38,912 nucleotides of DNA. It comes from Bacteroidales bacterium (lineage in GTDB: Bacteria > Bacteroidota > Bacteroidia > Bacteroidales > Bacteroidaceae). The position numbers were made by a program, and so were the translations under genes. Where the stretch lies: positions 1 through 38,912 of the forward strand of contig SFID01000003.1 in the NCBI GenBank assembly GCA_004555425.1, read 5' to 3'. Of this stretch, positions 17,155 through 25,593 are shown piece after piece (within the stretch, counting starts at the first letter, position 1; each line of letters opens with the position of its first letter). The notes below the pieces were generated by a model that saw only the letters and a program-made list of their open reading frames with translations, searched no databases and was not told where the DNA came from.

Positions 17155-19143
17155 CTACTGCTCCTTGATATATCCACGGCGGTAAGCGTAGAGCAATTTC
17201 TCGAGGTCGGCAATTTGCTCACGCAGTTTGCAGCCGATGTCCGTATCGCTCACCATCTCACGGTGGCCCATCATCTCCACAATCTGGATGGTGCTCTGGA
17301 TGTCCGTACCGTTGAGGATGGCCTCTTCGGTGGAGGTGAAGGGGGCGTGTTGCACGAGTTGGAAGCCGCGGCTGTGATAGACCAGCGTGTAGCCCGCAAT
17401 GCCCGTTGTGTCGTGGTAGGCTTTGGCAAATCCGCCGTCAATCACCATCAGTCGGCCGTCGGCCTTGATGGGGTTTTCGCCCTTGCCGACGCGAACGGGT
17501 ACGTGGCCGTTGATGACGTGGCGGTGCTCGCCGCTGACGCCAAACTCGTCCATGATGTGGTCGCAGACTTCGGCGGAGTTGCGCAACTTATAGTACCAGC
17601 CCTTCTCCTCGGTGTGGGTTTCCTTCTCGGCAATGAAGTATCGCTCGAAGGTGGCCATCTTGCTCTTGTCGAAGAGGGGCGAATCGGGTCCGCACCAGAG
17701 GTACCAGAAGAAGTCGCATGCCATGCGGCGCTCCCCTTCTTCGGCTTCGTCATCGAAGGCTGTGCGCACGAGGGTTTCGATGCGCTTCATCAGTTCCATA
17801 CCCTTGGCCTTGCCATCGCCCACAATGGTTTCGCGCAGGCTGCCGTCTTCGTTGAGCGGCACGGAGGCGTGGAAGAGCAGGTTGCTATTGTAGATGCCAT
17901 ACATACCGCCGTGGAGCAGGAGGCAAGCCACGTGGCGGTGCAGGCGGTCGCTGATGCGGAACGAATGGGCCAGGCGCCCCATCAGTTCGTGCTCCTCGGG
18001 CGTGAGGCGGTAGGGATGCTTCGGGTCGATGGTCGGGAAGGACGTATCGCGCATGGCGTAGGTCTGTCCGTTGAGGGTGAACGTGCCCGCCGTATGGTTG
18101 ATGTGCTCCAACAGGCAGCGGTCGTTCATGTGCCATTCGGGGTGGGCCATATAGAGCGACTGCTCGAGTTTGAACTGAATGACAGCAATGGCCTTGTGCA
18201 TTTGCGACATGAGGCGCACCTCTTTCTCGTTGGGGTCTTCGCCGCCGTTTTCAAATCGCGGCTTGAAGATTTCGCACGGGTCATCGGCATAGGTCTCCAT
18301 GGCAAAGGTGGCCAGGGGCACCATGTTGATGCCATATCCTTCCTCCAGTGTCTGCGTATTGGCATAGCGCAGGCTGAGGCGCAATACGCTGGCGATGCAA
18401 CAGAGGTTGCCAGCCGCCGCTCCCATCCACAGGATATCGTGGTTGCCCCACTGGATGTCGATGTGGTGGAAGTTGCAGAGCGTGTCCATGATGAGGTGTG
18501 CGCCAGGACCGCGGTCGTAGATATCGCCGAGGATGTGCAGGCGGTCGATGGCCAGGCGCTGGATGAGATAGCAGAGGGCGATGATGAAGTGGTCGGCGCG
18601 GCCCGTGCCGATGATGGTGCGGATGATGACGTTGAAGTAGGCTTGCTTGTTGTGGTCGTCGGTACTCTCGTGCAACAACTCTTCTATAATATAGGCGTAT
18701 TCCTCGGGCAGGCTCTTGCGCACCTTCGAGCGGGTGTATTTGGAGGACACACTGCGGCAGACGGTGATGAGTTGGTTGAGTGTGGTCTGGTAATAGTCGT
18801 CGAGGGCGCGCTCGTTCTGCTTGACCAGTTCCAGCTTCTGTTCGGGATAATAAATGAGCGTGCACAGGTCCTTCTTCTCCTTCTCGCGCAGGGTATTGCC
18901 AAAGAGGTCGTTGACCTTGCGCTTGATATTACCCGAAGCGTTGCGCAGCACGTGCTGGAAGGCTTCGTTCTCACCGTGGAGGTCGGCCAGGAAGTGCTCG
19001 GTCGGCTTGGGCAGATGGAGGATGGCCTCGAGGTTGATAATCTCGGTGGTGACGCTCGACACGGTGGGGAAATCGCGCGCCAGCAGTCGCAGGTATCGCA
19101 GGTCGTCCTTGACGGCTTGTTTGTTGGGGGGAGGTGTGCTCAT
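17155..19143 (-). CDS. fbp: Fructose-1,6-bisphosphatase, class III
   Basis: Hydrolyses fructose 1,6-bisphosphate to fructose 6-phosphate in gluconeogenesis. The 662-aa length matches the large class III enzymes (PF06874) first known from Firmicutes and common in Bacteroidetes. Calcineurin-like phosphoesterase signatures are visible: FLADLHGENEAF near the start, LGDIYDRGPG and WGNHDILWMGAAAG, with later metal ligands in INGHVPVRVGKGENPI and VIDGGFAKAYH. An antisense frame of about 650 codons overlaps it almost completely and is regarded as a codon-bias shadow. A promoter is visible 100 bp upstream. Confidence 0.96.
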   Translation of the reverse strand: MSTPPPNKQAVKDDLRYLRLLARDFPTVSSVTTEIINLEAILHLPKPTEHFLADLHGENEAFQHVLRNASGNIKRKVNDLFGNTLREKEKKDLCTLIYYPEQKLELVKQNERALDDYYQTTLNQLITVCRSVSSKYTRSKVRKSLPEEYAYIIEELLHESTDDHNKQAYFNVIIRTIIGTGRADHFIIALCYLIQRLAIDRLHILGDIYDRGPGAHLIMDTLCNFHHIDIQWGNHDILWMGAAAGNLCCIASVLRLSLRYANTQTLEEGYGINMVPLATFAMETYADDPCEIFKPRFENGGEDPNEKEVRLMSQMHKAIAVIQFKLEQSLYMAHPEWHMNDRCLLEHINHTAGTFTLNGQTYAMRDTSFPTIDPKHPYRLTPEEHELMGRLAHSFRISDRLHRHVACLLLHGGMYGIYNSNLLFHASVPLNEDGSLRETIVGDGKAKGMELMKRIETLVRTAFDDEAEEGERRMACDFFWYLWCGPDSPLFDKSKMATFERYFIAEKETHTEEKGWYYKLRNSAEVCDHIMDEFGVSGEHRHVINGHVPVRVGKGENPIKADGRLMVIDGGFAKAYHDTTGIAGYTLVYHSRGFQLVQHAPFTSTEEAILNGTDIQSTIQIVEMMGHREMVSDTDIGCKLREQIADLEKLLYAYRRGYIKEQ

Positions 19144-19245
19144 AGTGAAGACTGGATTGCTAGAGAATAAATTGGCGAACGGGCAAAAGAGATTGACAAA
19201 GATGCTAAGCCTCCGCGCGCCAAAAGAAATAGGTTATTGGACGGA

Positions 19246-19276
19246 CAAAAATAGGGAATAAATACGAGGTAGCCAA
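19246..19276 (-). promoter_or_regulatory. fbp promoter
   Basis: On the minus strand TATTTTTG (19246-19253) fits the -7 box and TTG (19274-19276) lies 20 bp upstream. The leader would be about 95 nt. Confidence 0.6.
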
Positions 19277-19384
19277 CACCCTTTCCCCTAAAAACGGCCT
19301 CAGCGGGCCGCTAGAAACTAAAAAAGGCCCAGACACAGCGTCCACAACACCTGTCTTTACTACTCATTTTCCTTCCTTATTGCA

Positions 19385-19516
19385 AAAAGTCCCTCATAAG
19401 AGTGTAGTAATTCGGCTAAAAGTCCCTCATAAAAATGTAGTGATTCAGTGAAAAGTCCCTCATAAAAGTGTGGTAATTCGATAAAAAGTCCCTCATAAAA
19501 GTGTAAAAACACTTGG
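19385..19516 (+). repeat. Four 33-bp direct repeats before the AAA/DUF4143 gene
   Basis: AAAAGTCCCTCATAA begins at 19385, 19418, 19451 and 19484, a period of exactly 33 bp. Units also share a following [AG]TGT[AG][GA]T[AG]ATTC segment; the fourth diverges after AGTGTA. There are no variable spacers, so it is not a CRISPR array. The last unit contains the -33 element of the downstream gene, so the array is placed as an operator or upstream binding region. Confidence 0.92.
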
Positions 19517-19543
19517 CAATCTCCTGATTTCTATATACTTTTG
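19513..19543 (+). promoter_or_regulatory. Promoter of the AAA/DUF4143 ATPase gene
   Basis: TTG at 19513-19515 and TACTTTTG at 19536-19543 have the standard 20-bp spacing. The -33 element lies in the fourth 33-bp repeat. The leader is about 22 nt. Confidence 0.72.
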
Positions 19544-19571
19544 CGGAAGAATCTCAAAACAAACCAAAAGT

Positions 19572-20864
19572 ATGGAAAGAACTATCATGAAGGACCTTCT
19601 CAAATGGAGGAACAGAAGTGACAGGAAGCCTCTTATCCTCCTTGGAGCACGCCAGGTCGGGAAAACCTATATTCTCAAGGAATTTGGAAGGCAACACTAC
19701 GAGCATACAGCCTATATCAACTGCGATGACAACGAGATGGTCAAGAATCTCTTCGAGCCTGACTACAACATCCGGCGCATCCTCCTCGCCATTGGCTCTA
19801 TTACCGGCGTCAGCATCCTGCCTGGCAAAACCCTGATTATCCTAGACGAAATACAGGAACTCAAACGCGGGCTCAACGCTTTGAAGTATTTCTGTGAGAA
19901 TGCCCCTGAATACCACGTAGCAGTGGCTGGCTCGTTGCTAGGCATCACCCTTCACCAAGGAGAATCCTTCCCCGTGGGCAAAGTCAACACCTTGAAGATT
20001 TTTCCGATGTCCTACGAAGAATTTCTGCTTGCAAAGGGGCAACGCCAGATGTACGACATGCTGGTCCAAAAGCAGTGGGACGTCATGGCCAGCACCCGCA
20101 GCAAATATATCCAGTCACTCCGCGAATACTATTTCACGGGCGGCATGCCAGAGGCGGTGAAGAAGCACCTTGACACAAACGACACCGTGCAGGTGCGGGA
20201 AGTACAGCAGGAAATTCTCCTTGCCTACGACAAGGATATCTCCAAGCATGCGCCCACGAACGAAGCGGTGCGAATCAACCAAGTGTGGAAATCCATCCCT
20301 TCGCAACTCGCCAAGGAGAACCGAAAGTTCGTCTATGGTGTCTTGCGAAAGGGCGCGCGGGCCAAGGAGTTTGAGACGGCCATCCAATGGCTGCTTGATG
20401 CAGGACTAGTTTACAAGGTGGAACGCGTCGGCAAGCCTGGTATGCCCTTGAACTGCTATGCTGATTTCTCAGCGTTCAAACTCTACATGTTGGACTGCGG
20501 ACTGCTGGGCGCCATGAACAATATGCCGCCTGCGCTCATGCTCTTACCCAACAAGATGGAGGAGAGCAAGGGCAACTTCACGGAGAACTTTGTCTGCTCG
20601 CAACTGCACAATTGCGCCTCCCTCTCCATCTTCTATTACAGCAAGGAGAACAGCACGCAGAAAGTAGATTTCGTTGTCCAACATGACACAGAGATTGCAG
20701 CCATCGAGGTGAAGGCGGAGGAAAATCTACAATCGAAATCGCTCAAGGCTTTCCACGCAGATTATCCCAACCTGAAATGTATCCGCACATCCATGGCAGA
20801 CTATCGGCAGGAGGAATGGATGGATAATGTGCCGCTATATGCTATCGGGAACTACTGGGATTGA
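19572..20864 (+). CDS. AAA ATPase with C-terminal DUF4143 domain
   Basis: A COG1373-type ATPase of unknown role, 430 aa. The Walker A motif GARQVGKT is at residues 25-32 and Walker B (LIILDEIQE) ends near residue 95. The sensor-like segment VAVAGSLLG follows, and a winged-helix-like middle part. The C-terminal DUF4143 domain has the motif KVDFVVQ...IAAIEVKAE, which resembles the PD-(D/E)XK nuclease core (D, then E-V-K). Such proteins occur in many mobile copies in Bacteroidales and are sometimes linked to defence or transposition, but no function is established. The ATG at 19572 is used; the ATG at residue 6 is possible. Upstream 33-bp repeats and a downstream hairpin suggest an isolated, self-contained cassette. 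Confidence 0.9.
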   Translation: MERTIMKDLLKWRNRSDRKPLILLGARQVGKTYILKEFGRQHYEHTAYINCDDNEMVKNLFEPDYNIRRILLAIGSITGVSILPGKTLIILDEIQELKRGLNALKYFCENAPEYHVAVAGSLLGITLHQGESFPVGKVNTLKIFPMSYEEFLLAKGQRQMYDMLVQKQWDVMASTRSKYIQSLREYYFTGGMPEAVKKHLDTNDTVQVREVQQEILLAYDKDISKHAPTNEAVRINQVWKSIPSQLAKENRKFVYGVLRKGARAKEFETAIQWLLDAGLVYKVERVGKPGMPLNCYADFSAFKLYMLDCGLLGAMNNMPPALMLLPNKMEESKGNFTENFVCSQLHNCASLSIFYYSKENSTQKVDFVVQHDTEIAAIEVKAEENLQSKSLKAFHADYPNLKCIRTSMADYRQEEWMDNVPLYAIGNYWD

Positions 20865-20901
20865 CTAGGGGGGCTTTGAGGACAGAGGCTACTATTTACA
20901 C

Positions 20902-20947
20902 AAGCGAGCGAGGGATTGGAGTCGTTGCTCCAATCCCTCGCTCGCTT
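20902..20947. terminator. Perfect 20-bp hairpin between AAA gene and valS
   Basis: AAGCGAGCGAGGGATTGGAG (20902-20921) is followed by a 6-nt loop and its exact complement (20928-20947). A long U-tract is missing on either strand, but the position between convergent genes suggests a bidirectional terminator. Confidence 0.75.
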
Positions 20948-20959
20948 TGATGGGGGGGG

Positions 20960-21049
20960 CTAGAGAATCTAGCAGATCTAGAAATTCTAGAAGATCTAGA
21001 GATTCTAGATTTTCCGGAAAGCCCGGAGAAACCAGAGAATCCGGAGAGC
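20960..21049. repeat. 9-bp minisatellite with CTAG core next to valS
   Basis: Ten units of 9 bp lie back to back: CTAGAGAAT, CTAGCAGAT, CTAGAAATT, CTAGAAGAT, CTAGAGATT, CTAGATTTT, then CCGG/CCAG variants such as CCGGAGAAA. The array ends 8 bp from the valS stop. The same family recurs at 30782-30862. Confidence 0.88.
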
Positions 21050-21056
21050 CGCCGCT

Positions 21057-23768
21057 CTATTTCCGCAGTGCGGCCAAGGTCTCGCGCAGGGTGGCAATCT
21101 TGCTCTGCGCATCGCTCTGCTTCTTGCGCTCCAACTCCACGACGGCAGCGGGCGCGTTGGCCACGAAGCGTTCGTTGGAGAGTTTCTTCTCTACGCCTGC
21201 GAGGAAGCCCTCGAGGTGTTTGAGTTCGGCCTCGGCCTTGGCGATTTCGGCCTCCACGTCAATGAGGTCGCCCAGGGGCACGGCATATTCTGTGGTGCCC
21301 ACCATGAAGGCGCTGGCCCCTTCGCTCTTGGCGGCCACCACCTCTACGGCATCCACGCCTGCCATCTTGCAAACAATGGCGTCCATGGCGGCAATGGGGT
21401 TGGCGCCTACCACTTGCAGGTGGAGCACTTCGCGCGGCGAGATGTTCTTACTGTTGCGCACGGCGCGCACATTGGTCACCACACTGGCGGCCTGCGCCAT
21501 GGCGGCGAGCAGTTCAGCATCGCCTTCCTGCGGAGCGGCAATCTGCTGCGGGCTCACCATGATGCTCTCGCCCTCTTTGCGGTCGGCCAGATGCTGCCAC
21601 AACTCTTCCGTGATGAAGGGCATGAAGGGGTGGAGCAGGTGGAGCAAATGGTCGAAGGCTTGGAGCACGGCGGCATAGGTCTGCGCATCAATGGGCTGGC
21701 CATAGGCGGGCTTCACGAGTTCGAGCAACCAGGCCGAGAAGTCGTCCCAGAAGAGATGATAGACCTCCATCAGGGCTTCGCTCAGGCGATACTTCGAGTA
21801 GAGGTCGGCCACCTCAGCGGCACGGTCGCGCAGGCGGGCCTCAAACCACTGGATAGCGAGCGCGGCGGCTTCGCTCTGAGTGGCTTCAGCGCTCACCTCC
21901 CAACCCTTGACTAGGCGGAAGGCATTCCATATCTTATTATTGAAGTTGCGGCCCTGCTCGCAGAGGGCTTCGTCGAAGAGGATGTCGTTGCCAGCAGGCG
22001 CGGAGAGCATCATGCCCATACGCACGCCGTCGGCACCGTACTTCTCGATGAGGGCGATGGGGTCGGGACTGTTGCCCAGTTGCTTGGACATCTTGCGGCC
22101 TAGGTTGTCGCGCACGATACCCGTGAAATAGACATTGCGGAAGGGCACCTTGCCCGTGTATTCCATACCGGCCATAATCATGCGGGCCACCCAGAAGAAG
22201 ATAATGTCGGGACCTGTCACGAGGTCGGCCGTGGGATAGTAGTAGGACAATTCGGGATTGTTGGGTTGGTTGATACCGTCGAAGAGGCTGATGGGCCAGA
22301 GCCACGAACTGAACCAAGTGTCAAGGGCATCTTCGTCTTGGCGCAACTCCTCGTCCTTCAGGTTCTCGAAGCCAGGAATCTGTCGCGCCTTCTTGCCAGC
22401 CTCAAAGCGGTTCATCGCCACGACGAATCGTTCCTCCTCGCCCTCGGCTGTGGGCAGGTAGAAGGCGGGGATGCGGTGGCCCCACCAGAGTTGGCGACTG
22501 ATACACCAGTCGTCAATATTCTCCAGCCAATTGCGATAGGTCGTCACGTATTTCTGCGGGTAGAACTTGATGTCGCCGTTCAATACGGGCGGCAGGGCGA
22601 TGTCGGCAAAGTGCTGCATGGACAGATACCACTGCATACACAGGCGCGGCTCGACAGCCGTGTCGGGATTGCGCTCGGAGTAGCCCACCTTGTTCGTGTA
22701 GTCCTCCACCTTCTCCATCAGTCCCGCAGCCTCCAGGTCCTTGGCAATCTGCTTGCGCACATCCATACGGTCCTGCCCCACGTAGAGGCCAGCCGTCTCG
22801 GAGAGCGTGCCGTCGGGGTTGAAAATGTCGATGGTCTCGAGGTTGTGGGTCTTGCCGAGGTTGTAGTCGTTGACATCGTGGGCGGGCGTCACCTTCAAGC
22901 AGCCCGTACCAAATTCGATTTCGACATAGCGGTCCTCAATGACGGGAATCACGCGGCCCACGAGGGGAACGATGACTTTGTGTCCGCGCAGCCATTGGTT
23001 CTTCGGGTCTTTGGGGTTGATACACATGGCCGTGTCGCCCATGATGGTTTCGGGGCGGGTCGTAGCCACCACGGCGTAGTAGCGGCCGTCGGCATCCTGA
23101 TGGAGCACTTCGCCCTCGCAGCCCGTGGGCTGAACGGGGTTGACGTCGGCATCGGCCACGTAGTAGCGGAGGTGATAGAGGTGGCTCTGTTCCTCTTTAT
23201 AGATGACCTCAATATTGGAGAGGGCCGTCTGTGCCTTGGGGTCCCAGTTGACCATGCGCAGGCCGCGATAGATGAGGCCCTTGTCGTAGAGATCGCAGAA
23301 GACGCGGAGCACGCTCTCGCTGCGCTCGTCGTCCATCGTGAAGGCTGTGCGGTCCCAGTCGCAAGAAGCACCGAGGCGGCGCAACTGCTTGAGGATGATG
23401 CCGCCGTGCTCGTGGGTCCATTCCCAAGCGTGGCCGAGAAATTCCTCGCGCGTCAACTCTTGCTTCTTGATGCCCTGCTGTGCCAGGCGGTTGACCACCT
23501 TGGCTTCGGTGGCGATGGAGGCATGGTCTGTGCCAGGCACCCAGCAGGCGTTCTTGCCCTCCATGCGGGCACGGCGCACCAGGATGTCCTGAATCGTATT
23601 ATTGAGCATGTGGCCCATGTGGAGCACACCCGTCACGTTGGGCGGCGGGATGACTATGGTGTAGGGCTTGCGTGCATCGGGTTTTGAACTGAAGAGGTGG
23701 TGGTTCATCCAATATTCGTACCACTTGCCCTCTACTTCTTCGGGGTTGTATTTAGTTGCTAGTTCCAT
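21057..23768 (-). CDS. valS: Valyl-tRNA synthetase
   Basis: Charges tRNA-Val and edits misactivated threonine. The 903-aa product has the class I signatures: HIGH-type HMGH in PPNVTGVLHMGHMLNN, the KMSKS-type loop RKMSKQLGNSPDP, and the editing-domain region ATTRPETIMGDTA. The tryptophan-rich WCISRQLWWGHRIPAF is also present. A C-terminal coiled coil (IAKAEAELKHLEGFLAGVEKKLSNERFVANAP) completes it. It starts 5 bp after the stop of the DUF4468 gene, so the two are an operon. Very secure. Confidence 0.98.
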   Translation of the reverse strand: MELATKYNPEEVEGKWYEYWMNHHLFSSKPDARKPYTIVIPPPNVTGVLHMGHMLNNTIQDILVRRARMEGKNACWVPGTDHASIATEAKVVNRLAQQGIKKQELTREEFLGHAWEWTHEHGGIILKQLRRLGASCDWDRTAFTMDDERSESVLRVFCDLYDKGLIYRGLRMVNWDPKAQTALSNIEVIYKEEQSHLYHLRYYVADADVNPVQPTGCEGEVLHQDADGRYYAVVATTRPETIMGDTAMCINPKDPKNQWLRGHKVIVPLVGRVIPVIEDRYVEIEFGTGCLKVTPAHDVNDYNLGKTHNLETIDIFNPDGTLSETAGLYVGQDRMDVRKQIAKDLEAAGLMEKVEDYTNKVGYSERNPDTAVEPRLCMQWYLSMQHFADIALPPVLNGDIKFYPQKYVTTYRNWLENIDDWCISRQLWWGHRIPAFYLPTAEGEEERFVVAMNRFEAGKKARQIPGFENLKDEELRQDEDALDTWFSSWLWPISLFDGINQPNNPELSYYYPTADLVTGPDIIFFWVARMIMAGMEYTGKVPFRNVYFTGIVRDNLGRKMSKQLGNSPDPIALIEKYGADGVRMGMMLSAPAGNDILFDEALCEQGRNFNNKIWNAFRLVKGWEVSAEATQSEAAALAIQWFEARLRDRAAEVADLYSKYRLSEALMEVYHLFWDDFSAWLLELVKPAYGQPIDAQTYAAVLQAFDHLLHLLHPFMPFITEELWQHLADRKEGESIMVSPQQIAAPQEGDAELLAAMAQAASVVTNVRAVRNSKNISPREVLHLQVVGANPIAAMDAIVCKMAGVDAVEVVAAKSEGASAFMVGTTEYAVPLGDLIDVEAEIAKAEAELKHLEGFLAGVEKKLSNERFVANAPAAVVELERKKQSDAQSKIATLRETLAALRK

Positions 23769-23773
23769 AATCG

Positions 23774-24418
23774 TTATTTGTTAGTGGCTTGACGTAGGAT
23801 AGCGAATACGGCGTCCTTGCGGTCAATCGTGCCGCGGCGGAATTTGCCTGCCTTCTTCGCGAGTTTCTTGCCACCATCGGTGAGGGCCTCTTCGTCCGTT
23901 ATCCAGTCTTCGGCATAGAGCACCTCGGCATTGGGCACGTCGTCATATTGATATTGCAGGCGGCGCATCTCCACGGAGTAACTGCCGTCCTTGGCCGTGA
24001 GAATCAACTGGTAGGTGAAGCGCACGCGGTCCATCGACCATGCCTTGCGCTTGAAATACAGGTACTCCTCCACGCTAGCCACAATCAGTCCCTCTGCTGC
24101 ATCTACCTCCGTGAGGCGTGCCTTCTCCAGGTGGTCGGGTCCTTCAATAATCTGCTTTTGCACAGCGTCCTTGAGCGTGGCAAAGAGGGCATCCTTCGTC
24201 TGTCCCGGTGCTGCCACCGTTTCGGAGAAGCGCACCTGTCCATCTACCACGGGCACAGCGCCCTTCATCAGATATTTGGAATCATCAGCCACGGCCGTAG
24301 TCTTGGCCTTCTTGGCCTTCGGCTTAATCAGTTGCGCCATAACACAGCTCGCATCGCCCACATGGGCAAGCGGAGCAGCCATCACAGCAACAGCCACCAG
24401 TAAGTGCTTTAGTTTCAT
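23774..24418 (-). CDS. DUF4468-type exported protein upstream of valS
   Basis: Function unknown. The 214-aa product has a signal peptide (hydrophobic LLVAVAVMAAPLAHV) with a cleavage site probably near VMAQ. The mature part resembles DUF4468 domains with a TATA-box-like fold: VRFSETVAAPGQTKDALFATL, then KRKAWSMDRVRFTYQLILTAKDGSYSVEMRRLQYQY. A lysine-rich stretch (KPKAKKAKTT) follows the signal. It is likely a periplasmic or outer-membrane-associated protein. Its close coupling to valS (5 bp) is probably transcriptional convenience rather than shared function. A clear promoter lies upstream. Confidence 0.8.
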   Translation of the reverse strand: MKLKHLLVAVAVMAAPLAHVGDASCVMAQLIKPKAKKAKTTAVADDSKYLMKGAVPVVDGQVRFSETVAAPGQTKDALFATLKDAVQKQIIEGPDHLEKARLTEVDAAEGLIVASVEEYLYFKRKAWSMDRVRFTYQLILTAKDGSYSVEMRRLQYQYDDVPNAEVLYAEDWITDEEALTDGGKKLAKKAGKFRRGTIDRKDAVFAILRQATNK

Positions 24419-24452
24419 GCTTAGGTTGGTCTTAGGGTTATTAGAATGCCCG

Positions 24453-24483
24453 CAAAGTTACGCAGAAAATCCTTACGCACAAA
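24453..24483 (-). promoter_or_regulatory. Promoter of DUF4468-valS operon
   Basis: On the minus strand TAACTTTG (24453-24460) and TTTG (24480-24483) have 19-bp spacing. The leader is about 30 nt. This is one of the best promoter matches in the window. Confidence 0.75.
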
Positions 24484-24499
24484 TGATTTGCGTGTTCAA

Positions 24500-24530
24500 T
24501 TAGGAATTAGATCTTAGGAATTAGGAATTT
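24500..24530. repeat. Heptad TTAGGAA repeats
   Basis: TTAGGAATTAG, then TTAGGAATTAGGAATTT. The same heptad family is seen in complement at 28212-28233, and as TTAGGAG at 38557-38656. Confidence 0.7.
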
Positions 24531-24674
24531 GAGTCGGTTGGGAGGGGAATAAAAACCAATGGAGATTAAGCCAACAGGCCTTGCATGGAACTTACCGCCA
24601 AGCCAACGGCCGTTCCGGCCCGTCCCGGCCATTTCCCCTACCCCGGTTTCCGTTCCGCTCCCGTTCATTGTCAT

Positions 24675-24806
24675 CGCCCACGGTGCGATGGGCGCTCGCC
24701 CACGGTGCGATGGGCGCTCGCCCACGGTGCGATGGGCGCTCGCCCATGGGGCGATGGGCGCTCGCCCATGGGGCGGTGGGCGTTCGCCCATGGGGCGGTG
24801 GGCGAC
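24675..24806. repeat. Six 22-bp tandem dyad repeats
   Basis: Units start at 24675, 24697, 24719, 24741, 24763 and 24785. The first reads CGCCCACGGTGCGATGGGCG and later ones carry CCATGGGGCGATGGGCG. Each unit can fold on itself (CGCCCA with TGGGCG). The period is not a multiple of three, and frames change between units, so no repeat protein is encoded. Three looser copies of AATCAAGGGC spaced 21-23 bp follow at about 24830-24880. Confidence 0.9.
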
Positions 24807-24992
24807 GGGAATCTCAGGAACAGGAACGTAAATCAAGGGCGTGGAAACGCGAATCAAGGGCCTAGAATCACAAATCAGGGGCGTAAAACGGAGGGAGAAG
24901 GGTGAAACAGAAAAGCATAAAGGTACAAACTTCAGAAATCCACTGAGCCACACAGCAATCAACGTGCGGTACATAATATGGGCAAAAAACAA

Positions 24993-25030
24993 AGAATGAA
25001 TAATTGGCCGCGGGCCTAATTATTCATTCT
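24993..25030. terminator. Strong hairpin 3' of the toxin-antitoxin operon
   Basis: AGAATGAATAATTGGCC and GGCCTAATTATTCATTCT pair over 17 bp with a one-base bulge and a 3-nt loop. It could terminate the minus-strand higBA transcript, although a miniature element lies between. Confidence 0.6.
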
Positions 25031-25035
25031 TTATC

Positions 25036-25222
25036 GGTAGGTTCTATAAATTAGCTTGTGATGAATTTTTCCTATCGTGCCATAGGTTTTTGTTTTACAT
25101 GAAGGAGCGTAGCGGGCTACGTGACTGAATGAAAAACAAAAAGATATGGTGCGAGAGGCGGAAAGACATCCAAGCCAAATAGAGAAACTACCTTCCAATA
25201 AAACTAATTTATAGAACCTACC
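25036..25222. mobile_element. 187-bp MITE-like element with 19-bp perfect inverted ends
   Basis: GGTAGGTTCTATAAATTAG (25036-25054) is repeated exactly inverted at 25204-25222. The interior is also largely self-complementary: 25071-25100 pairs with 25129-25158, and the tip is CGTAGCGGGCTACG (25108-25121). There is no coding frame. A clear target duplication was not seen. The structure resembles a non-autonomous element or a structured RNA. Confidence 0.82.
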
Positions 25223-25251
25223 TATATTTACATATCCTTTTCAAAGGTGTT

Positions 25252-25590
25252 CTACCACAAGGCAACCTTGCCGCCTATACCTAAATCAAGTGTTGCAGTG
25301 GCAATGCCTAATGCCTTAAATGCTCTGCTCATCGCCTGTAGGCTAATGCTATAACCACGTTCCATACGGGATATTTGTGCCTTCTGTACGCCAATTCGTT
25401 GGCCTAGCTCCTCCTGTGTGAGGTTTTGCTTGATACGAGCGTTTTTTAGGGCCTCACCAATACGGTAGGCGTGCAAAGCCTCTTCTACTTTTCGCTCGTG
25501 TTCATCTCTCTCGGGAGTTCCAACTTTGCCAATCAGCTCGTCTTTCACTTCCTCTAAAGAGTAGAGTTTCATGTTTCCTACCTGTTCCAT
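25252..25590 (-). CDS. HigA-like antitoxin, XRE helix-turn-helix
   Basis: Predicted antitoxin and autorepressor of the pair. The 112-aa product has an N-terminal, charged, helical region (EERDEHERKVEEAL-like) and an HTH at about residues 50-103: ALKNARIKQNLTQEELGQRI, then VQKAQISRMERG, typical of the XRE/Cro family. It begins 3 bp after the toxin stop (toxin stop 25594, antitoxin start 25590), so they are translationally coupled. The toxin-first order is typical of HigBA. A DNA site for it is expected at the promoter near 25955-25985, where GAATcaATTC forms a small dyad. Confidence 0.88.
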   Translation of the reverse strand: MEQVGNMKLYSLEEVKDELIGKVGTPERDEHERKVEEALHAYRIGEALKNARIKQNLTQEELGQRIGVQKAQISRMERGYSISLQAMSRAFKALGIATATLDLGIGGKVALW

Positions 25591-25593
25591 ATC

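Noticed and set aside
17215..19170. 651-codon plus-strand gene opposite fbp
   Set aside because: The opposite strand encodes a clear full-length class III FBPase; the plus frame has composition artefacts (V/A/H/G-rich) and no recognisable domain.
19385..19516. CRISPR array
   Set aside because: The repeats are contiguous with no unique spacers of constant length, and no cas gene is near.
24507..24992. Minus-strand frame through the 22-bp repeats (proline/alanine-rich peptide)
   Set aside because: The repeat period is not a multiple of three, so the peptide repeat changes phase; there is no conserved domain.
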